Assembly: GCF_900048895.1 (NCBI RefSeq)
Contig: NZ_LT160640.1
Location: 124,001-188,000, forward strand
Source of the DNA: Neglectibacter timonensis
Lineage (GTDB): Bacteria; Bacillota; Clostridia; Oscillospirales; Acutalibacteraceae
DNA: 64,000 bases
Direction of reading: 5' to 3'
Translations under genes and position numbers: made by a program
Shown: positions 38,622-48,365 of the stretch, piece after piece
How the letters are laid out: each line of letters begins with the position of its first letter
How positions within the stretch are numbered: the stretch's first letter is position 1
The notes under the pieces: model-generated
Database searches by the model: none
Told to the model about the DNA's origin: nothing
The model's input: the letters and a program-made list of their open reading frames with translations, nothing else

Positions 38622-40670
38622 GTGAATATTAAAAAATGGGAGGTTTCCCATCTCGACAAGGATAGGGCCGCACAGTTGGCTGAGCGATATGCCATCCCTT
38701 TTTTTCTTGCCATGATGATTGAAATCCGAGGTTTTGCGAAGCATATGGATGAAATTTTGGAGACGGAGATTGCCTTATCTGACCCTTTCCTGATGAAGGA
38801 TATGGATAGGGCGGTGGAACGGATCCGGAATGCCATAGACAGCTTTGAAAGAATTGCTGTTTATGGGGACTACGATGCAGACGGCGTCACCTCCACCTCC
38901 ATGCTATACACCTATCTTGAGGCTCGGGGAGCCGACGTGATGTATTATATTCCGCAGCGGGAAGGCGAAGGATATGGCATGAACCCTGCCGCCGTCAGGT
39001 CGCTTTATGAGGCGGGGGTGAAGCTGATCATCACGGTGGACAACGGCATTTCTTCCATAGCCGAAGCGGCTTTGGCCAGGGAGTTGGGAATGGACGTGGT
39101 GGTAACCGACCATCACCGTCCGCAGAAGCAGCTTCCGGAGGCCGCAGCTGTGGTAGATGCCTACCGGAAGGATGATCTCAGCCCTTTCAAGGATTTTTCC
39201 GGCGCAGGCGTAGTGCTGAAGCTGCTCATCGCACTGGAAGACGGAGACCAGGAAGCGGTTTTAGAGGAATTCTCCGATTTGGCGGCGTTGGGCACCGTAG
39301 GAGATGTGGTGCCCCTATTGGGAGAAAACAGGGCGATTGTAAAGGCGGGGCTGAAACTTTTGTCCCAGGGGGTGCGTCCTGGGGTTGAGGCATTGTTTGC
39401 CAATTGCTCCGGCAGCGCGAAGACGGCTACAGCCACATCGTTGGCATTTACGGCGATACCGCGGATCAACGCCACCGGCCGTATGGGCTCTCCAGAGCGT
39501 GCGGTACGGCTTCTGACGTGCGATTATGAGGAGGAAGCAGTCCTTTTGGCCGAGGAAATCTGCGCCGATAACGAGGAACGGCGGCGCGTGGAGGCGGAGA
39601 TTGCAAAAGAAGCCATTGCGAAGGTGGAACAGGATTCAGCGCTGCTTTACTCCCGTGTTATCATCGTTTCCGGCAAAGATTGGCATCCCGGGGTGATCGG
39701 AATCGTGGCGTCCCGGGTGACGGAACGGTTTGGAAAGCCCTGTTTTGTCATTTCAGAGGACGGGGAAAGTGCAAAGGGAAGTGGCCGCAGTGTAGAGGGT
39801 TTTTCTCTGTTTGATGCGGTTTCCGCCTGTTCGGAACTGCTGGAAAAATTCGGCGGTCATCCAATGGCGGCCGGAATCAATCTTAAGGCGGAGAATATCC
39901 CACTTTTTCGGGAAAAGATAAATGAATACGCAAAAGAGGCCGTCGCGGAAATGCCGGCGCCGGTACTCCGGCTTGACTGTAAGCTGAATCCGGCTTCTCT
40001 ATCGGTTCAGATGCCTGCTCAGCTTCAGCTTTTGGAACCTTTTGGCACGGGAAATCCCTGTCCGCTGTTCGGCCTTTACGGCATGGAGCTGGTCGAGATC
40101 GTCCCGGTGGGGGGCGGCAACCATCTGCGGCTGGTCTGCCGTCGCGGAGGAGCCTCTGTTACTTGTATGAAATTTGGCATGCGTGCAGAGGAATTTCCTT
40201 TTCTGCCGGGTTCGGTGCTGGATCTGGCCGTATCTCTCGAGCAGCGGGAATTTCGCGGGGAGTCTCAGCTGACGGTTTTAGTCAAAGACCTCAAGCTTTC
40301 TGCGCTGGATTCGGAGCTGTGCATCCACAGTTACCGTGTCTATGAAAAATACCGCCGGGGAGAGCATATGCAGCAGCAGGAAGCGCGGATATTGGCTCCA
40401 ACCAGAGATGATCTGGCTATGCTGTACCGGATGCTGGTTGCCCGGAAAGAGACACCTTTTCCTATTCAGGCTTTATTAGGCACTCTGGATCTGAAAAGAT
40501 TCAATCTGGGAAAGCTTTTACTGTGCCTTGAAGCGCTTGAGGAGAGGAAGCTGATCTCCAGCGAAACCGAGGGGGATCTCTGGACGGTCCATGTTTTGGA
40601 GACGGCGGGAAAGGTGGACGTTTTTGCGTCTGGTGTGTTCGAGACGATGCGCACATTGATACATCGGTAA
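38622..40670 (+). CDS. recJ: Single-stranded-DNA-specific exonuclease RecJ
   Basis: In this protein of about 682 residues the DHH domain has YGDYDADGVTSTSML (motif I) and VVTDHHRPQ (the DHH triad). DHHA1 shows GKDWHPGVIGIVASR and FGGHPMAAGINL, and a C-terminal OB region has LLEPFGTGNPCPLFGL. RecJ degrades single-stranded DNA 5' to 3' in recombination and repair. I place the start at the GTG at 38622 (seven bases from GAGAGG); the adjoining GTG at 38619 is also possible. RelA is encoded 15 bases downstream, a common clostridial neighbour. Confidence 0.94.
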   Translation: MNIKKWEVSHLDKDRAAQLAERYAIPFFLAMMIEIRGFAKHMDEILETEIALSDPFLMKDMDRAVERIRNAIDSFERIAVYGDYDADGVTSTSMLYTYLEARGADVMYYIPQREGEGYGMNPAAVRSLYEAGVKLIITVDNGISSIAEAALARELGMDVVVTDHHRPQKQLPEAAAVVDAYRKDDLSPFKDFSGAGVVLKLLIALEDGDQEAVLEEFSDLAALGTVGDVVPLLGENRAIVKAGLKLLSQGVRPGVEALFANCSGSAKTATATSLAFTAIPRINATGRMGSPERAVRLLTCDYEEEAVLLAEEICADNEERRRVEAEIAKEAIAKVEQDSALLYSRVIIVSGKDWHPGVIGIVASRVTERFGKPCFVISEDGESAKGSGRSVEGFSLFDAVSACSELLEKFGGHPMAAGINLKAENIPLFREKINEYAKEAVAEMPAPVLRLDCKLNPASLSVQMPAQLQLLEPFGTGNPCPLFGLYGMELVEIVPVGGGNHLRLVCRRGGASVTCMKFGMRAEEFPFLPGSVLDLAVSLEQREFRGESQLTVLVKDLKLSALDSELCIHSYRVYEKYRRGEHMQQQEARILAPTRDDLAMLYRMLVARKETPFPIQALLGTLDLKRFNLGKLLLCLEALEERKLISSETEGDLWTVHVLETAGKVDVFASGVFETMRTLIHR

Positions 40671-40685
40671 AGGAGGCAGGCAGGA

Positions 40686-42890
40686 ATGGCGGTAGCGGTA
40701 CAGATCGGCACGTATGAGGAGCTGCAGAAAATTATAGCGGACAGCGATAAAGAATATGACCGGGAACGCATCGAACAGGCCTATCTGCTGGCTGCTGAGA
40801 AGCACAGGGAGCAGCGGCGCAGTTCCGGCGAGCCCTATATTATCCACCCCCTGTCGGTGGCGGCAATATTGGTGGGCCTTGGTATGGATTCTGAATCCGT
40901 CATGGCGGGGCTGCTGCACGACGTGGTGGAGGATACCGACTGCGCTCTGGACGAGATCGCGAAGAAGTTCGGGAGAGAGGTGGCTCAGCTGGTAGACGGC
41001 GTCACCAAGCTGGGAAAGATTCCTTTTTCTTCCAGAGAAGAGCAGCAGGCGGAAAACCTGCGAAAAATGCTCATGGCCATGGCGGAGGATATCCGGGTCA
41101 TTATCATCAAATTTGCAGACCGCATGCATAATCTGACCACTTTGGAATATGTCTCCCCCCAGAAGCAGAGGGACAAGGCGCTGGAATGCCTGGAGGTATA
41201 TGCCCCAATTGCGCATCGTCTGGGTATCCGGACGGTCAAGGAATTTATGGAGGATATTTCTCTGAAATATCTGGACCCGCTGGCCTATCATGAAATCGAG
41301 GAGGATCTGGAGGCGAGAGGGGAAAGCCGGAAGCAGTTTATCGCAACTACTAAGGCGTTGATCAAGGAGAGGGTGGAGCTCTCTATTCCCAATGTCTATA
41401 TTGAAGGACGGGTGAAGAGCGTCTACGGTATCTACCGAAAGATGTTCATTCAAGGAAAGACATTTGAGGAAATCTATGATGTTTTTGCGGTGCGTATAAT
41501 CGTAGACACAATTGAGGACTGTTATAATGTGCTGGGAATCGTACATGATATGTTCCAGCCTCTGCCTAATCGGTTTAAAGACTATATCTCGATGCCTAAG
41601 CCAAACATGTACCAATCCCTGCACACCACTGTCATCAATAAGGCGGGGGTTCCCTTTGAAGTGCAGATCAGAACCTGGGAGATGCACCATACGGCGGAAT
41701 ACGGTATCGCGGCGCATTGGAAATATAAGTTGGGCATGTCCGCCAAGGAAGCGGACAATAACATGCTGGACGACCGCTTGGCCTGGATTCGCCAAATGCT
41801 GGAAAATCAGGCGGAAAGCGAAGATGTGACGGATCTGGTTCATTCGATCAAGAGCGACCTTATCCCGGAGGAAGTCTTTGTGTTTACCCCCAAGGGGGAC
41901 GTCATCAATCTGCCCATGGGTTCCACTGTGATCGATTTTGCCTATGCGATACACAGTGCGGTGGGCAATCGGATGATCGGCGCAAAGGTAGACAAACGTA
42001 TCGTTCCGCTGGATTACAAGGTGAAGACTGGGGAAATTATCGAAATTCTCACCACCAAGGAGGCTGGAAAAGGGCCGAATCGGGATTGGCTTACACTGGT
42101 GCGTACCAGTGAAGCGCGCAATAAAATACGCGCCTGGTTTAAAAAAGAAAAACGGGATGAGAATATTGTAGAGGGCAAAGCAGAGCTGGAACGGGAGTTC
42201 CGCCGCAGCAATATCGTGCTTTCGCCTGAATTGATGGACTATATGCTGGAGAGCGTGGGAAAACGGCACAACTGCAGCACAGAGGAGGATTTTTACGCAG
42301 CCATAGGATACGGCGGAATCCAACTTTGGAAGGTCCTTCCAAGAGTGAAGGAGGAATATCTCCGCCTTGCTAAGAATGGCTCTGAGGAGGGGATAGAAGC
42401 TGCACAGCCTGCCGTACCGGAGCCCAAGACGCGGGTGGCGAGCGGGGTTTTGGTAGAGGGGGAAGACAACTGCCTGATCAAGTTTTCCCGCTGCTGTAAT
42501 CCGCTGCCGGGAGACGACATTATCGGCTTTATTACCAGAGGCTTCGGTGTATCCATTCACAAGCGAAATTGTTCCAATGTGCCGAAGGATCTTTCCCTCT
42601 GTCCGGAGCCGGAGCGATGGGTAAACGCCCACTGGGCTGGGGAGATCAAGGATGATTTCAAATCCACCCTGCATATTGTGGCGGTGGACAGAGCCGGGTT
42701 GCTGGCCGATGTCACACAGCTGCTATCAAATATGCATATCTTCATTCATTCTTTGAACTCACGGCAGGAGCGCAACAGCCTCAATGCGTTTATCTCTGCT
42801 ACAATTACCATCAACGGTTTGCCTCAGCTTCAGACGATTATCGAGAGGCTCTCCAAAATTCAGGGAGTGCTCTCCATCGACCGCACCTGA
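40686..42890 (+). CDS. relA: Bifunctional (p)ppGpp synthetase/hydrolase
   Basis: This 734-residue Rel enzyme has an HD hydrolase domain with YIIHPLSVAAILVGLG and LLHDVVEDTD (HD at 78-79). The synthetase domain has RVKSVYGIYRKMF and VFAVRIIVDTIEDCYNVLG. TGS (VFTPKGDVINLPMGSTVIDF), a zinc-finger-like CLIKFSRCCNPLPGD and a C-terminal ACT domain follow. It makes and degrades the stringent response alarmone. ATG is nine bases after GGAGG. Its order after recJ and before hemZ is typical for clostridia. Confidence 0.95.
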   Translation: MAVAVQIGTYEELQKIIADSDKEYDRERIEQAYLLAAEKHREQRRSSGEPYIIHPLSVAAILVGLGMDSESVMAGLLHDVVEDTDCALDEIAKKFGREVAQLVDGVTKLGKIPFSSREEQQAENLRKMLMAMAEDIRVIIIKFADRMHNLTTLEYVSPQKQRDKALECLEVYAPIAHRLGIRTVKEFMEDISLKYLDPLAYHEIEEDLEARGESRKQFIATTKALIKERVELSIPNVYIEGRVKSVYGIYRKMFIQGKTFEEIYDVFAVRIIVDTIEDCYNVLGIVHDMFQPLPNRFKDYISMPKPNMYQSLHTTVINKAGVPFEVQIRTWEMHHTAEYGIAAHWKYKLGMSAKEADNNMLDDRLAWIRQMLENQAESEDVTDLVHSIKSDLIPEEVFVFTPKGDVINLPMGSTVIDFAYAIHSAVGNRMIGAKVDKRIVPLDYKVKTGEIIEILTTKEAGKGPNRDWLTLVRTSEARNKIRAWFKKEKRDENIVEGKAELEREFRRSNIVLSPELMDYMLESVGKRHNCSTEEDFYAAIGYGGIQLWKVLPRVKEEYLRLAKNGSEEGIEAAQPAVPEPKTRVASGVLVEGEDNCLIKFSRCCNPLPGDDIIGFITRGFGVSIHKRNCSNVPKDLSLCPEPERWVNAHWAGEIKDDFKSTLHIVAVDRAGLLADVTQLLSNMHIFIHSLNSRQERNSLNAFISATITINGLPQLQTIIERLSKIQGVLSIDRT

Positions 42891-42932
42891 AGGAATAAAC
42901 TCAGAAACTCGGTATAGAAAAGGATAAATTAC

Positions 42933-44405
42933 ATGCAGCTAATTCTCAGCGGACACTCCTACCGTTATGAATGTGAAAACCTGTGCCGGCTCTTTTTTCC
43001 CTACAGCCCGGTTAGGGTGGGAGAGGCGGAACCGGAGATACGGGCAGAAGAACCCTGTGCCTTTGCGGGCATAGAACGGAAGGGCGGACAATATCATTAT
43101 ACAGCCAAGGTGTCCGATGGAAAAAATACCGTGGAAAGCTCCTGTGAGCGGGAGGTTATGGAGGAATACTCCATGACAAATCTGCTCTATCGGGCTTTTG
43201 TAGAACTGACGGGTTACCAGCCGGCTTGGGGCATGCTGACAGGAATTCACCCTGTCAAGCTTCTCCGCCAGTATTGCGGGGAACTGGGGGAAGAACGTGG
43301 TACAGAGAAGTTTCGTACGCGCTGCCATGTCAGCGCGGGGAAGACGGAGTTGGCTCTGCGAACCCTTCGGGCCCAGAGCGCGGCTGTAGAGGCATTGGAA
43401 GAGAACGATTTCAATTTATATGTATCAATTCCCTTTTGTCCCACCCGTTGTGCGTACTGTTCCTTTGTGTCACAAAGTGTGGAACAGGCGAAAAAGCTGA
43501 TCGCCCCCTACTTCGAACTGCTGCTGCTGGAAATTGAAAAAACAGCGGCGGTTACCCGCGCTTTGGGGCTTACTCTCTCTACCGTCTATATTGGCGGAGG
43601 AACGCCCACTACCCTTTCTGCGGCGCAGCTTGCCGTTCTCTGTGAGAAGATTCGGGAGCAGTTCGATTTTTCCCGCTGCGATGAATTTACAGTGGAGGCG
43701 GGCAGACCGGATACGATTACCAGGGAGAAGCTGGAAGCCTTGAAAGCCGGCGGTGTAACCCGCATCAGTATTAACCCGCAATCCCTTTCCGACCGGGTCC
43801 TGCAAAATATTGGCAGGAAGCACACGGCAAAGGATGTGACTGACGCTTTTGCGCTGGCGGATTCTCTTGCTTTCCGGGAAATCAATGCTGATTTGATCGT
43901 AGGACTTCCGGGGGATGATCTGTTGAGCTTCCAGAGAACGCTTCAGGGGGTGATTTCCTTAGGGGCCTCCAACATCACGGTGCACTCTCTGGCATTGAAG
44001 CGTTCCGCCCGGCTGGTATCGGAGGGCGGTGACCTTTCTCTCCACCGGAAGGGAGAAGAGACGGCGGCTATGATGGACTATTCGATCAGCCGCCTGACGA
44101 AAGAGGGTTACGAGCCCTATTATCTTTACAGGCAGACGCGTATGGCAGGAAACTTGGAAAATACCGGATGGGCCAAGCCCGGCAGTATCTGCCGGTACAA
44201 CATTTACACCATGGATGAATCGAGTTCGGTGATAGCCTGTGGAGCGGGAGGCGTATCCAAACTGAAGGACCCCTACAGCGATAGATTGGAACGGATTTTC
44301 AATTTTAAATATCCCTATGAATACATCGCAAGAAACAGTGAAATCCTGCAGAGAAAGGACGGTGTGACAGCGCTTTATGAGCAATTTCGCCAGCGGATAC
44401 ATTAA
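42933..44405 (+). CDS. hemZ: Radical SAM coproporphyrinogen dehydrogenase-like HemZ
   Basis: The 490-residue protein has the radical SAM cluster CPTRCAYCSF (about 167-176), YIGGGTPTTLSAAQL, and ISINPQSLSDRVLQNIGRKH, as in HemN-type enzymes. The extra N-terminal about 150 residues, with AWGMLTGIHPVKLLRQY, and the end RYNIYTMDESSSVIACGAGG are characteristic of clostridial HemZ. True coproporphyrinogen oxidation activity is unproven in many such organisms. ATG follows AAGGA. Its 3' end overlaps the next gene by 29 bases. Confidence 0.9.
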   Translation: MQLILSGHSYRYECENLCRLFFPYSPVRVGEAEPEIRAEEPCAFAGIERKGGQYHYTAKVSDGKNTVESSCEREVMEEYSMTNLLYRAFVELTGYQPAWGMLTGIHPVKLLRQYCGELGEERGTEKFRTRCHVSAGKTELALRTLRAQSAAVEALEENDFNLYVSIPFCPTRCAYCSFVSQSVEQAKKLIAPYFELLLLEIEKTAAVTRALGLTLSTVYIGGGTPTTLSAAQLAVLCEKIREQFDFSRCDEFTVEAGRPDTITREKLEALKAGGVTRISINPQSLSDRVLQNIGRKHTAKDVTDAFALADSLAFREINADLIVGLPGDDLLSFQRTLQGVISLGASNITVHSLALKRSARLVSEGGDLSLHRKGEETAAMMDYSISRLTKEGYEPYYLYRQTRMAGNLENTGWAKPGSICRYNIYTMDESSSVIACGAGGVSKLKDPYSDRLERIFNFKYPYEYIARNSEILQRKDGVTALYEQFRQRIH

Positions 44406-45321
44406 ATACATCAATCATTTGGAACAGATCAACGACGCGGCGGTATCAAATCCGGAGCGAATGATTCGGGAGGTGGAGGAATCCTATCACGAACATCTCT
44501 GTAACATTGCACGAAATGTGACGGAACACCACAAAAAGGTGAAAATCTGCATGCTGTCCGGACCCAGTAGCAGCGGGAAAACAACAACGGCTCATCTGCT
44601 CAAGGCATATTTGGCTGAGTTCGGCGTGAGGTCTGTTATTATCTCTTTAGACGATTTCTATCGCGGAACAGGCCTTGCCCCGGTACTTCCAAATGGGAAA
44701 TATGACTATGAGTCCGTGGAGGCGCTGGACGAAAAAAAGATCAAAACCTGTCTTTCCAATGTGATCACCACGGGAAAATTCAGTGTGCCTAAATACAGTT
44801 TTCTGTTGGGCAGGCCGGAGGGCGAGGAGCGATGTTTTGAAATCGGAACGCATGATATTGTGATCGTAGAAGGAATACATGGATTAAATCCGATTTTCAC
44901 AAAAGAGCTTCCTGAGGAAAGCTGCATCAAGCTTTATGTCAGCGTCAAGCAGCAGATTAAGGATGCCAACGGAGAGGTGATGGCGCCCCAGGACCTGCGG
45001 CTGGTCCGCAGGATCGTCAGGGACATCAAGTTTCGGAACACCACGCCGGAGCACACACTTTCCATGTGGCCGGAAGTGGTTTCGGGAGAGGATAAATATA
45101 TCCGTCCCTATCGTATCAGTGCTGATTATACCGTAAACTCCATTCATATTTATGAACCTTGCGTGCTGCGTACGATAGCCATTCCGCTGCTGCGGGATAT
45201 CGCAGCGGACAGCCCCCATTACCGAAAGGCCCGGGATTTGGAGTCTAGGCTGATGAGGTTTGAACCTGTCAGTCCCGAACTGGTACCAAGGAATTCCATG
45301 CTGCGGGAATTTCTTGGTTAA
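44377..45321 (+). CDS. Uridine kinase-like nucleoside kinase
   Basis: In this 314-residue protein Walker A GPSSSGKTTTAHLL (about 61-74), DDFYRG and a VIVEGIHGLNP motif are those of the uridine kinase/phosphoribulokinase superfamily. Later segments include LRLVRRIVRDIKFRNTTPEH. The N-terminal helical extension (about 1-55) is usual for the clostridial form. It would phosphorylate uridine or another nucleoside. The start overlaps hemZ by 29 bases, with AAAGGA some 20 bases upstream, so coupling is likely. It is about 100 residues longer than Udk. Confidence 0.85.
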   Translation: MSNFASGYIKYINHLEQINDAAVSNPERMIREVEESYHEHLCNIARNVTEHHKKVKICMLSGPSSSGKTTTAHLLKAYLAEFGVRSVIISLDDFYRGTGLAPVLPNGKYDYESVEALDEKKIKTCLSNVITTGKFSVPKYSFLLGRPEGEERCFEIGTHDIVIVEGIHGLNPIFTKELPEESCIKLYVSVKQQIKDANGEVMAPQDLRLVRRIVRDIKFRNTTPEHTLSMWPEVVSGEDKYIRPYRISADYTVNSIHIYEPCVLRTIAIPLLRDIAADSPHYRKARDLESRLMRFEPVSPELVPRNSMLREFLG

Positions 45322-45383
45322 ATGAGTTGTGACGAAGTAAGGGAACTTTAAGGGAATCGTAATATTTCTCCCGGGAAAATTGC

Positions 45384-45411
45384 TTTACATTCCGGGGCGG
45401 TGTGTTATAAT
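45384..45411 (+). promoter_or_regulatory. Promoter of the zinc-ribbon protein gene
   Basis: TTTACA (45384-45389) and a perfect TATAAT (45406-45411) are 16 bases apart, about 69 bases before the ATG. Confidence 0.72.
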
Positions 45412-45479
45412 GAAACCATAGGAAACGGCGGTAAGTTTCCGAAATTTCATGTGATCAGATAAAAGGAGGAATCACTGTC

Positions 45480-45842
45480 ATGGGAATTCTTGATGATGTA
45501 GTCATAAACGCAAAGTCAGCTGCTGAGGCGGTCGGAAAAAAGGCGGGGCAGATTATGGATGTTTCCAAACTGCGCATCAACGCCGCTGAACTCAACTCTG
45601 AAATCAGCAAGCGCTATCAGGCTTTGGGTCAGTATGTGTATGAAAGCTGCAGGGAACAGCTTGCAGGAGATGGAGAAGTTGTTGGCAAGATGGCTGAAAT
45701 CGATGAACTGGCTGCCCAGTATGCGGCTGTTTCAAAGGAATTGGGAGACAAGCAGAACAAAGTGACTTGCCCCGGCTGCGGACGGCAGTGTTCTTCTTCT
45801 GAGGCCTATTGCGGCACCTGCGGTGCAAAACTGGGAGAATAA
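45480..45842 (+). CDS. Zinc-ribbon helical protein
   Basis: The 120-residue protein has a long helical part (AAEAVGKKAGQIMDVSKL, then AELNSEISKRYQALGQYVYE) and a C-terminal zinc ribbon with CPGCGRQCSSSEAYCGTCG. Similar small proteins are widespread in clostridia and are of unknown role. It is monocistronic, with its own promoter and terminator. ATG lies ten bases after GGAGG. Confidence 0.78.
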   Translation: MGILDDVVINAKSAAEAVGKKAGQIMDVSKLRINAAELNSEISKRYQALGQYVYESCREQLAGDGEVVGKMAEIDELAAQYAAVSKELGDKQNKVTCPGCGRQCSSSEAYCGTCGAKLGE

Positions 45843-45866
45843 TCAGATCTGTCTGAAAGAAAAGGG

Positions 45867-45905
45867 TCCGGCAGTGCCTTTCCGCACTGCCGGATTTTCT
45901 TTTTA
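45867..45905 (+). terminator. Terminator after the zinc-ribbon gene
   Basis: TCCGGCAGTGC and GCACTGCCGGA form an 11-bp perfect stem with a six-base loop, followed by a T-rich run. Confidence 0.92.
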
Positions 45906-45924
45906 GGCGGGAGGGGTTCTTCTC

Positions 45925-45954
45925 TTGACAGAACGGCGGGAATATCTCTATAAT
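45925..45954 (+). promoter_or_regulatory. Promoter of the GH42 beta-galactosidase gene
   Basis: TTGACA (45925-45930) and TATAAT (45949-45954), both consensus, are 18 bases apart, 48 bases before the ATG. I see no clear repressor operator. Confidence 0.8.
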
Positions 45955-46001
45955 GAACTCAATTTGACAGGAAGGCCGCAGGGCTGGAAAGGGGCAGGAG
46001 T

Positions 46002-48056
46002 ATGGAAAAGGCAATTGATCTACAGGGATTGACGCTGGGTGTCTGTTATTACCCGGAGCATTGGCCGGAAACACTGTGGGAAAGTGATCTTGACAGGATG
46101 TTGGAGGCAGGAATCAAGGTCTGCAGAATAGCGGAGTTTGCTTGGAGCAAATTTGAGAGGACCGAGGGGATCTTTACCTTTGATTTTTTTGACCGTTTTC
46201 TGGATCTGGCGCAGAGCAAGGGAATGAAAGTGATTTTCTGTACGCCGACCGCGACGCCGCCGGCTTGGCTGACGGAGAAGTATCCGGAGGTCCTCAATGC
46301 TTTCCAGGACGGAACCTTAGTCCGGCACGGCATGCGGGGGCACTGCAACCACACTTCTCCAGTATTCTTGGAGCTGTGCGCCCGGCTGGTGGAGCAGCTG
46401 GCTTCTCACTATGGAAAGCATCCGGCGATCATAGGCTGGCAGATCGATAATGAGCTCAACTGCGAGACCAACATGTATTATGCCGAAAGCGATTCCAAGG
46501 CGTTTCGTGCATATCTCAAGGATAAATTCGGAACGTTGGAAGCTTTGAACGACGCTATGGGCACGGTGTTCTGGAATCAGGAGTACACCGACTGGGAGGA
46601 GGTTTTTGTGGCCAGGCCCACCTTGGCGGATTCTCCCAATCCCCATTTGCTGCTGGAACAGAAGCGCTTTGTCTCCAAAGTGACCATTGATTTCTGCAGG
46701 ATGCAGGCCGACATTCTCCGGAGCCATTGCAAACCTGGAGATTTTATCACGACAAACGGGATGTTCGGCCATTTGGACAATGTGCAGATGACCGAAGAAG
46801 CACTGGACTTTTTTACGTATGACAGCTATCCTAATTTTGCCTATTCGCTGAACCAGTCTGTCAACGCCAATGCTGCTGCAGCTGGAAGGCTTCGCGACAG
46901 GACAAGCGGGCTGGCATTGTCCAAAGTGAGGTCTATTTCGCCCAATTTCGGCATTATGGAGCAGCAGTCCGGTGGAGGTGGCTGGCAGACCAGAATGCCT
47001 CAGCCTGCGCCCAGGCCCGGCCAAATGCGCCTTTGGGCGATGCAGTCTATTGCCCATGGCGCCGATTATATCAGCTTTTTCCGTTGGCGTACCTGCAGTG
47101 TGGGAACAGAAATCTATTGGAACGGTATTCTTGACTGGGATAATCGGGACACGCGCAGGCTGCAGGAACTCAGAGAAATTCATAAGGAGACGGAAAAGCT
47201 CTCTTCTGTAGTAGGAAGCCGTTATCAGGCCAAAATAGCCCTTGCTTATCACTATGCCACCGAGTGGGACGGGGAGGCGGATATTTTCCATGGACCGCTT
47301 GACGGCGTCTCCGTGATGAACTGGTTTGCCGCTTGCCAGACGGCCCATGCGCCGATGGACCTGCTATGTCTGAGGGATCAGCTTACCCTGGAACAGCTGC
47401 TTCCTTACGAACTGTTGATTTTGCCTCATATTTCTCTTCTTTCCGATATGGTCTGTGATGTATTGAAGGCTTATCTGGAGCAGGGAGGGAAAATCATCTT
47501 CGGTGCCCGTACAGGCTATAAGGACGAATATGGCCGCTGCCCGATGCGCCCGGCTCCGGGTGGGGCCGCATCGCTGATAGGAGGCACGGTGAAGGAGTAT
47601 ACGCTGGTACCGGAAGGCGGCGGAGGTACAGCTTCTTATGCGGGCAAATCTCTTCCGATGCCGCTTTTGAATGAAGTGTTGGGAGCTTCCGGCGGAGAGG
47701 TACTGGCCGTTTATGAAAGGGAGTATTATGCTGGGCAGCCTGCTATACTTTGCAGGCGTGTCGGGCAGGGAGAAGCGGTTTACGTGGGCTCGGCTTTCTC
47801 GGAAGAATTGGCAGCCGCGCTGCTGTGCCGTGTCGGCTTGGAGGAACCTTATGCTGCTGAACTGGAGCTGCCGCCGGAAGTGGAGTTGGCCGTACGGGTC
47901 AAGGGAGACAAAGTCTATCGTTTCCTGCTGAATTATACGGCAGAAAACAGTATCTTTACCTGTAAAAAGCCGCTCGCAGATGTGCTCAGTGGGTTGCAAT
48001 ACAGCGGAAGGGTAACTCTGCCTCCCTATGGTGTGATGGTATTGACTGATTTATAA
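46002..48056 (+). CDS. Beta-galactosidase, glycoside hydrolase family 42
   Basis: This 684-residue protein has a GH42 TIM barrel with LGVCYYPEHWPETLWESDL at the start. The acid/base glutamate is in WQIDNEL (Glu151) and the nucleophile in GIMEQQSG (Glu320). A GH42 trimerisation domain and a beta C-terminal domain follow (residues about 400-684). There is no signal peptide, so it is a cytoplasmic enzyme for galactosides brought in by a transporter. It has its own promoter. ATG lies after a purine-rich GGGGCAGGAG stretch. No galactoside transporter is adjacent; the ABC system at 59.8 kb is 12 kb away. Confidence 0.94.
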   Translation: MEKAIDLQGLTLGVCYYPEHWPETLWESDLDRMLEAGIKVCRIAEFAWSKFERTEGIFTFDFFDRFLDLAQSKGMKVIFCTPTATPPAWLTEKYPEVLNAFQDGTLVRHGMRGHCNHTSPVFLELCARLVEQLASHYGKHPAIIGWQIDNELNCETNMYYAESDSKAFRAYLKDKFGTLEALNDAMGTVFWNQEYTDWEEVFVARPTLADSPNPHLLLEQKRFVSKVTIDFCRMQADILRSHCKPGDFITTNGMFGHLDNVQMTEEALDFFTYDSYPNFAYSLNQSVNANAAAAGRLRDRTSGLALSKVRSISPNFGIMEQQSGGGGWQTRMPQPAPRPGQMRLWAMQSIAHGADYISFFRWRTCSVGTEIYWNGILDWDNRDTRRLQELREIHKETEKLSSVVGSRYQAKIALAYHYATEWDGEADIFHGPLDGVSVMNWFAACQTAHAPMDLLCLRDQLTLEQLLPYELLILPHISLLSDMVCDVLKAYLEQGGKIIFGARTGYKDEYGRCPMRPAPGGAASLIGGTVKEYTLVPEGGGGTASYAGKSLPMPLLNEVLGASGGEVLAVYEREYYAGQPAILCRRVGQGEAVYVGSAFSEELAAALLCRVGLEEPYAAELELPPEVELAVRVKGDKVYRFLLNYTAENSIFTCKKPLADVLSGLQYSGRVTLPPYGVMVLTDL

Positions 48057-48061
48057 AGAAT

Positions 48062-48097
48062 GAAAGCCTGTTTCTCATCTGCAGAGAACAGGCTTTC
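48062..48097 (+). terminator. Terminator-like hairpin after the GH42 gene
   Basis: GAAAGCCTGTT and AACAGGCTTTC, with inner TCTC/GAGA, form a strong stem. The T run is weak, so termination is probable but not certain. Confidence 0.7.
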
Positions 48098-48365
48098 TAA
48101 GTTTGCCGAAAAAGAGCACTCCGCCTAGCTGTTCAAAGATTGCAGGGGGAAATTGTTTTCTCAGAAAGCATCTTTCTACGAAAACTTGCGTCGAAAAATC
48201 AACGCGGGAGGGGGGAGCAATTCTGCTTTTCCTGGGGAAACCCTGACGGCGCCCTCCTTTTCTTCCCTCCGAAAACGTTGGATTTCAGGTTTATCGACAG
48301 GCTTGCTTTCAAAAAAAGGGACTGAACGGACATCCTGCTTCATAGATATCGGATAGCAGAGGGGG
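48098..48365. other. Intergenic region before the spoVB-like gene
   Basis: About 270 bases with no supported gene. Two short overlapping open frames here have no ribosome binding site and no recognisable product. I see no clear promoter for the downstream gene. Confidence 0.5.

Noticed and set aside
40518-42674. A 718-codon open frame antisense to relA
   Set aside because: It lies exactly opposite a clear Rel protein, has no ribosome binding site and its translation has no recognisable domain. It is a by-product of GC-rich codon use.
48140-48356. Two overlapping short frames before the spoVB-like gene
   Set aside because: No ribosome binding sites, low complexity translations, no similarity recognised.
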